From the NCBI RefSeq assembly GCF_900091465.1, contig NZ_FMHV01000002.1, positions 496,001-560,000 on the forward strand: 64,000 nucleotides of DNA. Reading direction: 5' to 3'. Shown piece by piece: positions 44,451 through 54,229 of the stretch (positions are counted from its first letter, which is position 1; each line of letters opens with the position of its first letter). The notes beneath the pieces are model-generated. The model had not been told where the DNA came from and made no database searches. It saw only the letters and a program-made list of their open reading frames with translations. The position numbers were made by a program, and so were the translations under genes. This DNA is from Micromonospora rhizosphaerae (GTDB lineage Bacteria > Actinomycetota > Actinomycetes > Mycobacteriales > Micromonosporaceae).

Positions 44451-45629
44451 TCAGGTGCACTCGCCGGTGCCCACCGCCCGGTTACGCTCCGCGCCGGCCA
44501 GGGCCACCGGGCGGGCCTCGTCGGCGGTCACGGCGAAGCCGGTGTTCGGGTCGTCGGCGGCCGCCGCGAAGATCACCCCGAGCACCAGCCCGTTGGCCGA
44601 GACCAGCGGGCCACCCGAGTTTCCGCTGCGCACCAGGGCCCGGATCGTGTAGATCTCCCGGGTCACGTCCCCTGAGGAGTAGATGTCGGGCCCGGTGATC
44701 CGATCGACGTCGCGAATCCGGGCCGGTCGGGCGTCGTACGGACCGTCGAGCGGGAAGCCGAGCACGATCGCGTCCGCGCCGGTGCCGGCCTGCCCGGCGG
44801 CGAAGCGCATGGACGGCCCGGGCAGGCCGGGCACGTGCAGCACGGCCAGGTCCCGCTCCGGGTCGTAGACGACCACCTCGCCGTCGTACCGCTCGCCGCG
44901 CAGTTCGACGGCGACCGAGCGGGTGCCGGCGACCACGTGCGCGTTGGTCATCACCCGGTCGTCCGCGTAGATGAAGCCGGAGCCCTCGATCCGGCGGGCG
45001 CAGCTCGGCGCGGAGCCGAGCACCTTGACCACCGAGCGCTGACTGTTCGCCACCACCTTGGAGCCGGCCAGCGCCGGGTCGGGCGGGGAGACCTGCCGGG
45101 CCCGGGTGGGCGCGAGGTCGCCGAAGACGTCCGGGAAGCCGTTGGTGTCCACCGTGTCGCGCAGCGCGGTGGAGAGCTCCTGGGCCTTGTCCGGCAGGAC
45201 CCGGTCGACCACAGTGAGCAGCGCGCTGTTGCGGACCGAGGCGGCCAGCCAGGGCAGCGACGAGGAGCCCAGCGGCACCGCGACCAGCCAGGCGACCAGC
45301 ATGACCGCGAAGAGCGAGACAAACGCCCCACCGATGTCGTCGATCTTCCGAATGGCCGAACCCGTGATCGCGGCACGCAGATTCGACCCGAGCCAGCCGG
45401 CGAGCGCCTGGGCGAGCACGGCGAGCCCGAAGACCGCGGCCAGGGAGATCAGCACCCGGGTCCCGGGGTCGACGAACTGCCGGGCGATGAGCGGGCCGAC
45501 CTGGAGGCCGACGAGCGCGCCCAGAAAGAACCCGGAGAACGACAGGGCCCCGATGACGAAGCCCTGACGGTATCCGCTGATCGCGAACACGAGCATGAGC
45601 AGGAGCAGAACGAGATCCACGGCGGACAC
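44451..45629 (-). CDS. marP: Acid-resistance periplasmic serine protease MarP
   Basis: A 392-residue membrane protease. Four N-terminal helices of the CvpA type (LVLLLLMLVFAISGYRQGF and following) anchor a chymotrypsin-fold domain outside the cell with His231 (TNAHVVAG), Asp260 (ERDLAVLHV) and Ser338 (SGNSGGPLV). Two Cys residues, in APSCARR and in the C-terminal GECT, match the redox-sensitive disulfide of the mycobacterial enzyme. In M. tuberculosis MarP maintains cytoplasmic pH in acid. Order with nudix, tlpA and nth is the same as Rv3671c-Rv3674c. GTG at 45629; a GTG at 45620 is also possible. Confidence 0.92.
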   Translation of the reverse strand: MSAVDLVLLLLMLVFAISGYRQGFVIGALSFSGFFLGALVGLQVGPLIARQFVDPGTRVLISLAAVFGLAVLAQALAGWLGSNLRAAITGSAIRKIDDIGGAFVSLFAVMLVAWLVAVPLGSSSLPWLAASVRNSALLTVVDRVLPDKAQELSTALRDTVDTNGFPDVFGDLAPTRARQVSPPDPALAGSKVVANSQRSVVKVLGSAPSCARRIEGSGFIYADDRVMTNAHVVAGTRSVAVELRGERYDGEVVVYDPERDLAVLHVPGLPGPSMRFAAGQAGTGADAIVLGFPLDGPYDARPARIRDVDRITGPDIYSSGDVTREIYTIRALVRSGNSGGPLVSANGLVLGVIFAAAADDPNTGFAVTADEARPVALAGAERNRAVGTGECT

Positions 45630-45687
45630 CCGTCAAGGGTACGGGCAGCGGCCCGGGGTGTGGCCCGCCGGTCGCTGAACGTGACCT

Positions 45688-46386
45688 TCAGGTCAGCGGA
45701 CCCGCCATCTCGTCGACCTCGTCCGTCCCGGCGGAGGGCGCCGGGGCGGCCCCGGTCGGCGGCAGGTCCACCACCCTGCCTGGCGGCCACGGCCGGGCCC
45801 AGCCGCCCATTTCGAGCAGCGTGGCCAGCACGCCGGCGGTGAAGCCCCAGACCACCATGCCGCGCGCCGAGAAGGCCGGACCGATCCAGCCGCTCGGGTG
45901 GCGTACCCGCATCCGGTTCTCCGGGTCCACCAGCTCGGCGATCGGCAGCCGGGCGACGTGCGCGACCTCGGCCGGCTCCCGGGGGTGCACCGGGTGCGGG
46001 GCGTGCCACCAGGCGAGCACCGGGGTGACCACGAAGTCGCTGACCGGGATCCAGAGCTTCGGCAGCTCGGCGAGGACGGTGACGCTGGTGGGGTCGAGCC
46101 CGACCTCCTCGTTCGCCTCCCGCAGCGCGGTCGCGCTGGCGTCGGCGTCCTCCGGGTCGGCCGCCCCGCCGGGGAAGGCCGGCTGGCCGGCGTGGTTGCG
46201 CAGGGTGGCCGCGCGCTGGAGGACCAGCACGTCCGGCCCGGCGCCCGGCTCCTCGCCGAGCAGCACCAGCACGGCGCTCTCCCGGCCGCCGCTGTCCGGG
46301 GTGGCGAGCCGGGTGAAGTCCTCGGCGCGGGCGGTGCCGAGCCGGCCGAGCAGCGGTTCCAGCCACGGCGGCGGCTGCCGGCTCAC
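45688..46386 (-). CDS. NUDIX hydrolase, CoA pyrophosphatase type
   Basis: A 232-residue soluble protein with LRNHAGQPAFPGG, the NudL/CoAse signature, and the Nudix box completed by ATALREANEEVGL with its metal-binding Glu residues. The family cleaves CoA and acyl-CoA to 4'-phosphopantetheine and ADP. The C-terminus is Pro/Asp-rich and variable. GTG start at 46386. It sits between marP and tlpA, the conserved actinobacterial position. Confidence 0.88.
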   Translation of the reverse strand: MSRQPPPWLEPLLGRLGTARAEDFTRLATPDSGGRESAVLVLLGEEPGAGPDVLVLQRAATLRNHAGQPAFPGGAADPEDADASATALREANEEVGLDPTSVTVLAELPKLWIPVSDFVVTPVLAWWHAPHPVHPREPAEVAHVARLPIAELVDPENRMRVRHPSGWIGPAFSARGMVVWGFTAGVLATLLEMGGWARPWPPGRVVDLPPTGAAPAPSAGTDEVDEMAGPLT

Positions 46387-46399
46387 CGAACCACCTCTG

Positions 46400-46496
46400 T
46401 TCGCGACTGCGGGGCTCGCAAAACCGGCTCATGCGCGCATTCCGGCTCGGCCGCGTCCCACGCGAGCCGCCCCGGAATGCGCGTCCTCGCGCTCAC
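46400..46496 (-). repeat. Dispersed palindromic repeat, copy 1 (with inserted palindrome)
   Basis: On the minus strand it starts GTGAGCGCGAGGA and ends CCCCGCAGTCGCGAAC, the same termini as the copies near 55.5 and 60.3 kb. Between them is an extra palindrome with CGCGCATTCCGG and CCGGAATGCGCG arms. Its first bases supply the stop codon of the tlpA-like gene. It fills the spacer before the NUDIX gene. Confidence 0.75.
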
Positions 46497-47101
46497 GCGC
46501 TCATCTCCACGCCGAGGTGCTGGCGGACCAGCGCGGCGAGGCGAGCGTCGTCGAGCGCCCCGGTGGCGTCGGTGTGCCGGACCCGCCCCTCGGCGTCGAC
46601 GAAGAGGGTCAGCGGGAAGGCGTTGCGGTTGAGCGCCCGCTGCAGCGCGTCGCCCTGGTCGACCAGCATCGGGAAGCGCACGCCGAAGTCCTCGCCGATG
46701 GACTGCGCGGCGCTGCGGCTGTCCCGGCTGTTGATCCCGACCACCTGGAACCGGCCGGCGGAGCGGTCACTGAGCCGCTGGAAGGCCGGTAGCTCCTTTC
46801 GGCAGGGCGGGCACCAGGAGGCCCAGACGTTGATCACCGCCGGGCCCCGGAGGTCGCGCAGGTCGACCGGGGCGCCGCCGGTGAAGCAGGAGAGGGTCAG
46901 CTCGGGCAGCGGCTGCCCCGGCCCGCCGGCCGGCGCGGGAGCGACCGATGCCGGCGCGCTGGTCAGCGTGGCGCAGTCGGCGAACGGCGAGGGCCGCTCG
47001 GGCCGGGTGGCCGTCGGTGGCGCCGCCTGCTGATCGGTTGCGGTGCAGCCGGCGACCGCCAGCAGCACCGGGACGAGCAAGGCCGCGAATCGGCGGGTCA
47101 C
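46493..47101 (-). CDS. TlpA-like thioredoxin-fold lipoprotein
   Basis: A 202-residue exported lipoprotein (lipobox AVAGC, Cys19) with a thioredoxin fold and a CPPC redox site (97-100, in [12 protein letters not shown]). TlpA/ResA-type proteins reduce disulfides outside the membrane, often for cytochrome maturation. The Pro residue of the fold lies in [13 protein letters not shown] start overlaps the nth stop as GTGA. The stop codon is contributed by the dispersed repeat at 46400-46496. Position matches M. tuberculosis Rv3673c. Confidence 0.9.
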   Translation of the reverse strand: MTRRFAALLVPVLLAVAGCTATDQQAAPPTATRPERPSPFADCATLTSAPASVAPAPAGGPGQPLPELTLSCFTGGAPVDLRDLRGPAVINVWASWCPPCRKELPAFQRLSDRSAGRFQVVGINSRDSRSAAQSIGEDFGVRFPMLVDQGDALQRALNRNAFPLTLFVDAEGRVRHTDATGALDDARLAALVRQHLGVEMSA

Positions 47102-47886
47102 GGCGCCTCCGCCACGACCGCCTGCTGCGGCACCAGCTCCGGGTCGATCCCGACGGCCGCCGCGAGGTCCCGGGCGCGGGGACCCTTGAGCAGCTTGGCC
47201 GCCGCCACCGGCTCGGTCGGCCCGGTCCCGTACGACGGACAGAGCTTCGCCAGGGTGCAGGCGCCGCAGGCCGGCTTGCGGGCGTGGCACACCCGCCGGC
47301 CGTGGAAGATGATCCGGTGCGACAGCATGGTCCAGTCGCGCTTCTCGTACAGGGCGCCGATGGCGTGCTCGATCTTGACCGGGTCGGTCTCGGTGGTCAG
47401 CCGCCACCGCTGCACCAGCCGCTGGAAGTGGGTGTCGACGGTGATGCCCGGTACGCCGAAGGCGTTGCCGAGGATCACGTTGGCGGTCTTGCGGCCGATC
47501 CCGGGGAGGGTGACCAGGTCGGCCAGCCTGCCGGGGACCTCGCCGTCGTACCGCTCGCAGAGGGCCCGGCCGAGGTTGATCAGGGAGTTGGTCTTGTTGC
47601 GGTAGAAGCCGGTCGGCCGGATCAGCTCCTCCAGCTCGGCCCGGTCCGCCCCCGCGTAGTCGGCGGCGCTCCGGTAGCGGGCGAAGAGCTTCGGAGTTAC
47701 CTCGTTGACCTTCTTGTCGGTGCACTGCGCCGAGAGGATCGTGGCGACGGCGAGCTCCAACGCGTTGGTGTGGTCGAGTTCGCAGTGCGCGTCGGGGTGG
47801 GTCTCGGTCAGCACCCGGCCGATCCGCCGGGCGCGGCGCTTGCGGCCGAGGTCGGTCTCGATGGCGCCGGGAGAGCTGATGGTCAC
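47098..47886 (-). CDS. nth: Endonuclease III
   Basis: A 262-residue base-excision repair glycosylase/lyase for oxidised pyrimidines. The helix-hairpin-helix [14 protein letters not shown] carries the catalytic Lys, and the Asp lies in [10 protein letters not shown] [4Fe-4S] cluster site of spacing 6-2-5 is seen in [18 protein letters not shown]-terminal basic extension and C-terminal Ala/Pro-rich tail are modest. GTG start at 47886. Coupled to the downstream tlpA-like gene by overlapping stop and start. Confidence 0.95.
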   Translation of the reverse strand: MTISSPGAIETDLGRKRRARRIGRVLTETHPDAHCELDHTNALELAVATILSAQCTDKKVNEVTPKLFARYRSAADYAGADRAELEELIRPTGFYRNKTNSLINLGRALCERYDGEVPGRLADLVTLPGIGRKTANVILGNAFGVPGITVDTHFQRLVQRWRLTTETDPVKIEHAIGALYEKRDWTMLSHRIIFHGRRVCHARKPACGACTLAKLCPSYGTGPTEPVAAAKLLKGPRARDLAAAVGIDPELVPQQAVVAEAP

Positions 47887-47955
47887 GCCGGCCAGCCTAC
47901 GTCGCGCGGGCGACGATCCGGCGGGCCACGGGCGCCGCCGGCCGCCCTACCCGGC

Positions 47956-49122
47956 CTACGGCGCGGTGATCCGGCCCGCCGCGTCCAACCGGGCCCCGGC
48001 CTCCGGGAAGTCGGCGCGGCTCACCTGCCGCACCAGCCCGAGGCCGCGGTCGTCCGGGTCCATGGTCGGCCGGCCCACCGCGTTCAGGTACGTCGAGGTG
48101 AAGGTGCCGCCGGCGAAGCTCCCGTCCGGCTTGAGGGAGACCTTCAGCACCCCGCCCCAGCCGAGCCGGCCGTCGCTGTTCAGCGACTTCCCACCGCCGG
48201 CGAAGTTGCCCAGGCTGTACGCGATCAGCCGCCCCTGGTAGAACTCCATGCCTCGCAGCACGTGCGGCCCGTGCCCGACGACCAGGTCGGCACCGGCGTC
48301 GATCATGGCGTGCGAGAAGCGGACCGGGTCGCCCCGGTTCTCGCCGAAGAACATCTCGGTGCCCGGCTTCACCCGGGTCCGGTCGGCGCCCTCGGCCCCC
48401 ATGTGCACCTGCACCACGACCAGATCGGCCATGGTGGCCGCCCGGGCCACCACCTTCTTCGCCGACTCGATGTCGACCAGGCTGTTGGACCAGACGTACG
48501 ACGAGAAGCCGGCGACCGCCACCTTGACGCCCTCGACGTCGACCACGGTGATCTGGTCCGGCGCGCCGGTGTGCTGCAGGCCGTACTTCTCCAGGGCCCG
48601 CTGGGTGTTGCGGTAGCCCTGCGGGCCGTAGTCGTAGCCGTGGTTGTTGGCCTGGTTGAGCAGCTCGAAGCCGGCGTCGCGCAGATGCGCCGCGTACTCC
48701 GGCGGGGCCCGGAACTGGAAGCAGTTCGAGGCGTTGGCGCCGCACTTGCCGGTCCCGGTGTCGTCGGTGAGCGGCTCCTCCAGGTTCCCCATCACCAGGT
48801 CGGCCTTGAGCGCCGCCTTGACCTGGTCGAAGAAGCCCTTGCCACCGTTGGCGGGCAGGCGCGACGGCGCGTTGCCCATGATGATGTCGCCGGTCGCGGA
48901 GAGCGAGATCGTCTTCTCGGCGACGTCCACGGGCTGCACCGACTCATTTGGGACCGGGGTGCCGGCGGTCCCACCGCCCGCGCCCGGCTGCCAGACCGGC
49001 GCGGGCGGCTCCCCGCCCCGGTCCTCGGCGCAGCCGGCGACCAGGAGCGCGACGACAAGGGCGCCGAGAGCGGCGGCCAGCCGACGACGTGGACGGGGCG
49101 CGGACGGGGCGGGAGCAGACAT
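47956..49122 (-). CDS. CapA-family lipoprotein
   Basis: A 388-residue putative metallophosphatase-like protein of the CapA (PgsA) family. Signal peptide with lipobox LLVAGC (Cys31). The conserved parts are SLSATGDIIMG, DLVMGNLEEPL, LLNQANNHGYDYG, VQVHMGAEG, VVGHGPHVLRGMEFYQG and YSLGNFAGGG. Family members function in polyglutamate or capsule assembly, but most actinobacterial ones are uncharacterised. No capsule genes lie nearby. The ATG at 49122 is preferred; the frame upstream is Pro/Arg-rich and antisense-like. Confidence 0.88.
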   Translation of the reverse strand: MSAPAPSAPRPRRRLAAALGALVVALLVAGCAEDRGGEPPAPVWQPGAGGGTAGTPVPNESVQPVDVAEKTISLSATGDIIMGNAPSRLPANGGKGFFDQVKAALKADLVMGNLEEPLTDDTGTGKCGANASNCFQFRAPPEYAAHLRDAGFELLNQANNHGYDYGPQGYRNTQRALEKYGLQHTGAPDQITVVDVEGVKVAVAGFSSYVWSNSLVDIESAKKVVARAATMADLVVVQVHMGAEGADRTRVKPGTEMFFGENRGDPVRFSHAMIDAGADLVVGHGPHVLRGMEFYQGRLIAYSLGNFAGGGKSLNSDGRLGWGGVLKVSLKPDGSFAGGTFTSTYLNAVGRPTMDPDDRGLGLVRQVSRADFPEAGARLDAAGRITAP

Positions 49123-49210
49123 CGTCCGCGACGCTACCGCCCGGGAGGCGCTCCGGCGACGGCCGATCGGTCGGAAAACCCCTGGCCGAGCGCCGTCCGG
49201 CGGCCGGGGA

Positions 49211-49906
49211 TCAGGCCAGTCGGCGGTCGGACCAGGGCACCACCTCACCGGCGCCGCCGGCCAGGACGGCCGCGTGCACGGCCCGGGCCAGCGGGGCGCC
49301 CCAGGTCGAGCGTGGGCCGCCGTACGGGGCCGGCTCGCCCTCGGCCGGGCAGAGGACGGTGACCGCGTCGGTGGGGGTGCCGGTGGCGGGGAGCCCCAGC
49401 TCCCAGATCGCCTGGGCCTTCGCCTCGGTGGCCGTGGCCACCGCGTTGACCAGCGCGGCATCGCCGAGCCGGGCCGGGACGTACGCCACGATGTTGACCG
49501 TGCCGACGCGCTGCGCGGGCGCCGCCGGCGTGGGCGCGGCGGCCCAGACCGGGGTGCCGAGCCCGACCGTCGCCCAGACCCGCACCCCGGTGTCGGCCCG
49601 GGTCACCACCTCGGCCACGTCGACCCCGGTCAACAGCCCGACCCCGGGCCCGTCCAGGCCGAGCCGGTCGGCCAGCTCGGCCAGGTGGGCGGCGGGGTCG
49701 TCCCGGTGGTACGTCATCGGCACGGTCGCGTTGACCACCCATCGCCGTACGCCGATCCCGCCGCCGAGCGGGGCGGAGCCGACCGCGAGCAGCGGCTCGT
49801 CGGCGGCGCGCCACACCAGCAACGGGATGTTCCACCCGTCCTCGTGACGGGTGGTCAGAAACGGCTCACTCAGCACGCCCCTGAGCCTATGATCCGAGGG
49901 GTGCAC
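49211..49906 (-). CDS. cbiZ: Adenosylcobinamide amidohydrolase (CbiZ family)
   Basis: CbiZ cleaves the aminopropanol arm from adenosylcobinamide, giving adenosylcobyric acid for cobamide remodelling. The 231-residue product has [51 protein letters not shown] and the C-terminal [11 protein letters not shown], characteristic of the family. No other cobalamin gene is in the window and no cobalamin riboswitch was seen upstream. GTG start at 49906, 98 bases from the divergent crp gene. Confidence 0.82.
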   Translation of the reverse strand: MHPSDHRLRGVLSEPFLTTRHEDGWNIPLLVWRAADEPLLAVGSAPLGGGIGVRRWVVNATVPMTYHRDDPAAHLAELADRLGLDGPGVGLLTGVDVAEVVTRADTGVRVWATVGLGTPVWAAAPTPAAPAQRVGTVNIVAYVPARLGDAALVNAVATATEAKAQAIWELGLPATGTPTDAVTVLCPAEGEPAPYGGPRSTWGAPLARAVHAAVLAGGAGEVVPWSDRRLA

Positions 49907-50004
49907 CTCTGATTCCCGCTCAAGTGCGCCTAGACTGGCGGCGCGCGAGGGATCAGCGGACGGCGGACCCGGCCGACGGACGGCAGCGCAAGCGGAGGTG
50001 CGCG

Positions 50005-50682
50005 ATGGACGAGGTACTGGCCCGCAGCGGGATCTTCCAGGGTGTCGACCCGGAGGCTGCCGAGGCGCTCGCCAAGGAGATGGAGACGATCGAGGTTCGC
50101 AAGGGCGAGGTCGTCTTCAACGAGGGCGAGCCCGGCGACAGTCTCTACATCCTGCTGTCCGGCAAGATCAAGGTTGGCCGCCGCGCGGCGGACGGCCGGC
50201 AGAACCTGATCGCCGTGATGGGCCCGTCGGACATGGTCGGCGAGCTGTCGCTCTTCGACCCCGGCCCGCGTACGGCGACGGCGACGGCGGTGACCGACAC
50301 CCGCCTGGTGCGGCTGCGCAAGCAGGCGCTGCGGCCGTGGCTGAACAACCGGCCGGAGATCGCCGAGCAGCTGCTGCGGGTGCTGGCCCGCCGGCTGCGC
50401 CGGACGAACGACTCGCTGGCCGACCTGATCTTCACCGACGTGCCCGGGCGGGTCGCCAAGAACCTGCTCCAGATGGCCGGCCGGTTCGGCACCCGCGACG
50501 GCGGCGTGCTGCGGGTGACCCACGACCTGACCCAGGAGGAGATCGCCCAGCTCGTCGGCGCCTCCCGGGAAACCGTCAACAAGGCGCTCGCCGACTTCGC
50601 GTCGCGGGGCTGGCTGCGGCTGGACGGCAAGAGCATCATCATCCTCGACCCGGAGCGCCTGGCCCGCCGCGCCCGGGTCTGA
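50005..50682 (+). CDS. crp: Crp/GlxR-type cyclic-nucleotide-responsive regulator
   Basis: A 225-residue global regulator very similar in layout to mycobacterial Crp (Rv3676). The cNMP-binding domain (about 1-115) has [20 protein letters not shown] and [17 protein letters not shown]. The winged helix at the C-terminus has [27 protein letters not shown] is six bases before the ATG at 50005. In mycobacteria crp is next to nth; here CapA-like and CbiZ genes are between. A hairpin terminator follows. Confidence 0.95.
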   Translation: MDEVLARSGIFQGVDPEAAEALAKEMETIEVRKGEVVFNEGEPGDSLYILLSGKIKVGRRAADGRQNLIAVMGPSDMVGELSLFDPGPRTATATAVTDTRLVRLRKQALRPWLNNRPEIAEQLLRVLARRLRRTNDSLADLIFTDVPGRVAKNLLQMAGRFGTRDGGVLRVTHDLTQEEIAQLVGASRETVNKALADFASRGWLRLDGKSIIILDPERLARRARV

Positions 50683-50717
50683 CCTTCCCGGCGGCCTCGG
50701 CCAGCCAGCCCAGCGTC

Positions 50718-50749
50718 CCGGCCCGGCCCGCGCGAGCGGTCCGGGCCGG
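50718..50749 (+). terminator. Terminator hairpin downstream of crp
   Basis: CCGGCCCGG and CCGGGCCGG form a 9-bp stem, followed by a one-base mismatch, an inner 4-bp stem (CCGC/GCGG) and a GCGA (GNRA-type) tetraloop. A T-containing stretch (TTCCGCTTT) follows, so it resembles an intrinsic terminator. Confidence 0.7.
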
Positions 50750-50841
50750 TTCCGCTTTCCCGGTCACTCCCGCGGGGACTGTCGTCTGCCCGGCGCAGAA
50801 TCCCTGGACGGCGCGGCCGGTGTCCGGCGAGGCTGGGCCGC

Positions 50842-51585
50842 ATGCTGGAACGGGTCGCCGTCCTCTCCGACATCCACGGCGCGCTGCCGGCGCTGGAGGC
50901 CGTACTGGCCGAGCCGGACGTCGTCTCCGCCGACCTGGTGGTGCTCACCGGCGACATCGCCGCCGGTCCGCAGCCGGTCGAGGTGCTGGACCGGCTCGCC
51001 GCGCTGGGCGACCGGGCGTGCTGGGTCGGTGGCAACGCCGACCGGGAGCTCGTCGAGGCGCGGGCCGGCCGGAAATCCCCGATCGACGTCTCGAACTGGG
51101 CCGCCGAGCAGCTCCGGGACGACCAGGTCGCCCGGCTGGCCGCGCTGCCGCTGACCGTCACCCTGCCGGTCGCCGGCCTGGGCGAGGTGCTCTTCTGCCA
51201 TGCGACGCCCCGGGACGACGAGGAGGTCGTGCTGGTCGACTCCCGGATGGAACGCTGGGCGGAGGTCTTCGCCGGGCTGCCGGCCGACGTGGGCACGGTG
51301 GTCTGCGGGCACACCCACATGCCGTTCACCCGGCTGGTCGACCGCCGGCTGGTGGTCAACCCGGGCAGCGTGGGGATGCCGTACGGCGGGGCCGGGGCGT
51401 GGTGGGCCCTGCTCGGGGCGGGAGTGCAGCTGCGCCGGACCGGGTACGACGTGGACGCCGCTTGCGCCCGGGTGACGGCCGAGTCGGGCTTCCCCGACGC
51501 CGCCGAGTGGGCCGACGAGTACCTCCGCTCCCGGCACAGCGACGCCGACGCCCTCGCCGTCTTCGGCCCCCGCGACGGCCGCTGA
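50842..51585 (+). CDS. Calcineurin-like metallophosphoesterase (YfcE/MJ0936-like)
   Basis: A 247-residue soluble phosphoesterase. The metal-binding motifs are in order: VLSDIHGALPAL, LTGDIAAGPQP, VGGNADRELV, FCHATPRDD, VCGHTHMPF and NPGSVGMPYGG. The family acts on phosphodiesters or phosphoprotein substrates and the natural substrate is unknown. It follows crp on the same strand after the terminator and so is probably separately expressed. The ATG at 50842 has no clear ribosome site. Confidence 0.88.
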   Translation: MLERVAVLSDIHGALPALEAVLAEPDVVSADLVVLTGDIAAGPQPVEVLDRLAALGDRACWVGGNADRELVEARAGRKSPIDVSNWAAEQLRDDQVARLAALPLTVTLPVAGLGEVLFCHATPRDDEEVVLVDSRMERWAEVFAGLPADVGTVVCGHTHMPFTRLVDRRLVVNPGSVGMPYGGAGAWWALLGAGVQLRRTGYDVDAACARVTAESGFPDAAEWADEYLRSRHSDADALAVFGPRDGR

Positions 51586-51668
51586 CGGCACCGCTTCCCC
51601 GGCCGCCGGGTTCGGCCGAACAGACGGGCCCGACCGAGCCAATGGGCCCGGCCGGTTCCCGCGTCCGA

Positions 51669-52682
51669 TCAGCGGTGGGTCAGGTAGTCCTGGGCCACCT
51701 CGCGCAGGCGGGCGTGCACCCCGTCGTACCCGCTCACCCCACCGAGGTAGCGCTTGTCCACCTTGGCGACCATGGTGTAGTTCGGATCGCACACGTTGCC
51801 GACCGGCGCCTCGCCGGCCTGACTGATCAGCTGATATGCGTCGAGTTGGTCCATGCCAACCAGCTCGGCGGTCCAGGTGACCAGGTCGTGCTGGCTGATC
51901 CGGTAGGCGTCCTCGAGCGGGCGCGCCGAGCCGGTGCACATCAGGGCGTCGTCGGATTCCAGTCGAGGCCACGGCGTGCCCGCGCCCTTGATGACGTCCA
52001 CCACGACGGTCGTGTTCATGGCTGCCTCGACGCCGGTGCCGCAGACCTCGCCGTGGCCCTGCCGGCAGTGCCCGTCGCCGAGGGCGAACAGTGCTCCCGG
52101 AACGTTCACGCCGAAGTACGCGGTGACCCCGGCCCGCAGTTCCGGGCTGTCCATGTTGCCGCCGTGCGCATCCGGCGTGATCGTCATCCGCGCCTCGAAG
52201 GCGGCCGGTGCCACCCCCGCGGTGCCGTGCATCGGGTCCAACGGCAGCTCGACCGAGTAGTCGCCGCGCCGCGCCCGATACGTCACCGTCCCCGCGGCGA
52301 CGTCGACGTCGTACCGCCAGACCACCTCATCGAGCGGCGGATGCAGAGTGGCCGTGGTGTGCGTACCGGTGAGCGCGCCGAAGTGCGGAAAGGTGGTGGA
52401 CACCGCCCAGTCGCGGGCCGGCTCGATGGCGACGAGATGGACGGCCAGGGTGTCCCCCGGCTCGGCGCCCTCCACGTGGATCGGTCCGGTCACCGGGTTG
52501 AGGTAAGGAAACTGGCACACCTGCGAGGGCAGGTCGTCCACGCCGCGGACCCGCCCGCCGAAGCAGTCCTCGGTGTACAGCTCGAGGATCGTGCCCGGAC
52601 GTACGCGACGCACCGGCTCACGCCCGCCGAAGGTGTAGGAGAGCTCATCCGGCTCCGGCCGGTACTTGACGACCTCGGTCAT
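51669..52682 (-). CDS. Acetamidase/formamidase family protein
   Basis: A 337-residue FmdA_AmdA family hydrolase releasing ammonia from short amides. The core has VEGAEPGDTLAVHLVAIEP, RMTITPDAHGGNMDSPELRA and ALFALGDGHCRQGHGEVCGTGVE. The His, Asp and Cys residues expected near the active site are present. The ATG overlaps the upstream transporter stop as ATGA, suggesting that the transporter brings in the amide or a related compound for hydrolysis and nitrogen supply. The longer frame in the same phase is antisense-like over the transporter gene. Confidence 0.9.
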   Translation of the reverse strand: MTEVVKYRPEPDELSYTFGGREPVRRVRPGTILELYTEDCFGGRVRGVDDLPSQVCQFPYLNPVTGPIHVEGAEPGDTLAVHLVAIEPARDWAVSTTFPHFGALTGTHTTATLHPPLDEVVWRYDVDVAAGTVTYRARRGDYSVELPLDPMHGTAGVAPAAFEARMTITPDAHGGNMDSPELRAGVTAYFGVNVPGALFALGDGHCRQGHGEVCGTGVEAAMNTTVVVDVIKGAGTPWPRLESDDALMCTGSARPLEDAYRISQHDLVTWTAELVGMDQLDAYQLISQAGEAPVGNVCDPNYTMVAKVDKRYLGGVSGYDGVHARLREVAQDYLTHR

Positions 52683-54118
52683 GTGGGCTCCTTGACGGGC
52701 TGGTCGGTGGTGTCGTGTCCGGTCTCCGCGAGAGCGGCCAGTTCGGGACGTCGGCCGGTCGCGTAGAAGGCGATCAGGACGATCACGCCGACGCCCAACC
52801 AGGCGAAGCCGAGCATCTGAGCGGCGACCTTGGCGTTGATCACGACGTAGAGCAGGATCAGGAACCCGATCACCGGCACCACGAGGTGCCGCAACCAGTC
52901 CCGGCTGCCACCGCGGACCACGTAGTGCACCACGACCGAGGCGTGCAGCGCCAGGAACGCCGTCATCGCGCCGAAGTTGACCAGGGTGGACAGCAGCGAG
53001 ATCCCGTCGTCCCGGCTGGCCATGTAGAGGCCGAGCGCCAGGGAAATGCCGGCGACCAGCAGGGTGGCGTTGGCCGGCACCTTGTGTCTCGGGTTGACCC
53101 GGGCGAGGAAGCGCGGCATCTGCCGGTCGCGCGCCATCGCGTACAGCAGGCGGGAGGTGGCGGCCTGGGCCACCAGGGAGTTGGCGAAGCCCCACGCGAT
53201 CGCGGTGGCCAGGGCGGTCAGCCCCCGCAGCCAGCCGCCACCGGCGACCTCCGCTGCGTCGTAGAACGCCGTACCCTCGGGATCGCCGTTCGCGAGCAGG
53301 TCGCCCGCGTCCGGTACGAGCATCGCCGCCACCCAGGTCTGCACGATGAAGAGGGCGCCGGCGAGCAGCAGCGCCGCGACCATGGCCCGGCCGATCTGGC
53401 GGGCCTCCTCGCGGCTCTCCTCCGCCAGCATCGAGATGCCGTCGAAGCCGAGGAAGGACAGCACGGCGATGGACACCGCGCCGAACACCAGCGGCCAGGA
53501 GAAGGTGTCCGAGTTGAACAGTGGCCGCAGCGAGAAGCCGTCGCCCTTGCCCTGGGCGAGCGCGACCACCCCGATGACCAGGAAGATCACCAGGACGACC
53601 AGCTCGGCGGCGAGCATGACGCGGTTGACCTTGGCGGTCAACTGGATGCCGAGGTAGTTGACGACCGTGTTGAGCACCACGAAGGCCACCAGCCATGCCC
53701 ACACCGGCACGGCGGGCACGAGGGAGTGCATCGCCACGCTGGCCACCAGATAGAGCAGGCCGGGCACGAGCACGTAATCGAGCAGGATCACCCAGCCGGC
53801 CAGGAAGCCGACGGGCGGCGCGATGCCGCGTCCGGTGTAGGTGTAGACCGAGCCGGCCATCGGGAACGCGCGGACCATCTGCGCGTACGACAGTGCGGTG
53901 AACATCATCGCGACCATGCCGATGAGGTACGCCAGGGCCACCATTCCGCCGGAGCCGGCGTACACACTGCCGAAGATGCCGAACGGGGCGATCGGCACCA
54001 TGAAGATCAACCCGTAGATGAGCAGGTCGGTGAAGCTGAGCGAACGGCTCAGTTCCTGGCGATAACCGAACCGCTCGATCGCGGCGTCGGCTGTGGACGG
54101 ATCCGGGGATTGGGTCAC
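52679..54118 (-). CDS. APC-superfamily amino acid/amine permease
   Basis: A 479-residue secondary transporter with about 12 to 14 helices. The N-terminal LSFTDLLIYGLIFMVPIAPF, the GSVYTYTGRGIAPPVGFLAG segment and the FLGFDGISMLAEE motif are typical of the amino acid-polyamine-organocation superfamily. The GTG at 54118 has an excellent ribosome site (AAGGAGGTG, seven bases upstream). It is coupled to the amidase gene, so the substrate may be an amide or amine. It diverges from a TetR gene whose candidate operator lies in the shared region. Confidence 0.88.
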   Translation of the reverse strand: MTQSPDPSTADAAIERFGYRQELSRSLSFTDLLIYGLIFMVPIAPFGIFGSVYAGSGGMVALAYLIGMVAMMFTALSYAQMVRAFPMAGSVYTYTGRGIAPPVGFLAGWVILLDYVLVPGLLYLVASVAMHSLVPAVPVWAWLVAFVVLNTVVNYLGIQLTAKVNRVMLAAELVVLVIFLVIGVVALAQGKGDGFSLRPLFNSDTFSWPLVFGAVSIAVLSFLGFDGISMLAEESREEARQIGRAMVAALLLAGALFIVQTWVAAMLVPDAGDLLANGDPEGTAFYDAAEVAGGGWLRGLTALATAIAWGFANSLVAQAATSRLLYAMARDRQMPRFLARVNPRHKVPANATLLVAGISLALGLYMASRDDGISLLSTLVNFGAMTAFLALHASVVVHYVVRGGSRDWLRHLVVPVIGFLILLYVVINAKVAAQMLGFAWLGVGVIVLIAFYATGRRPELAALAETGHDTTDQPVKEPT

Positions 54119-54229
54119 GGCACACCTCCTTCTCGTCTGAGGGCGCACGCTAGCCGAGCGGTGCGCCGGCAGGAAGATCCATGTACGTAGATCGAGAACA
54201 TCGACAAAGCGGCGCACTGTCACCCCAAA

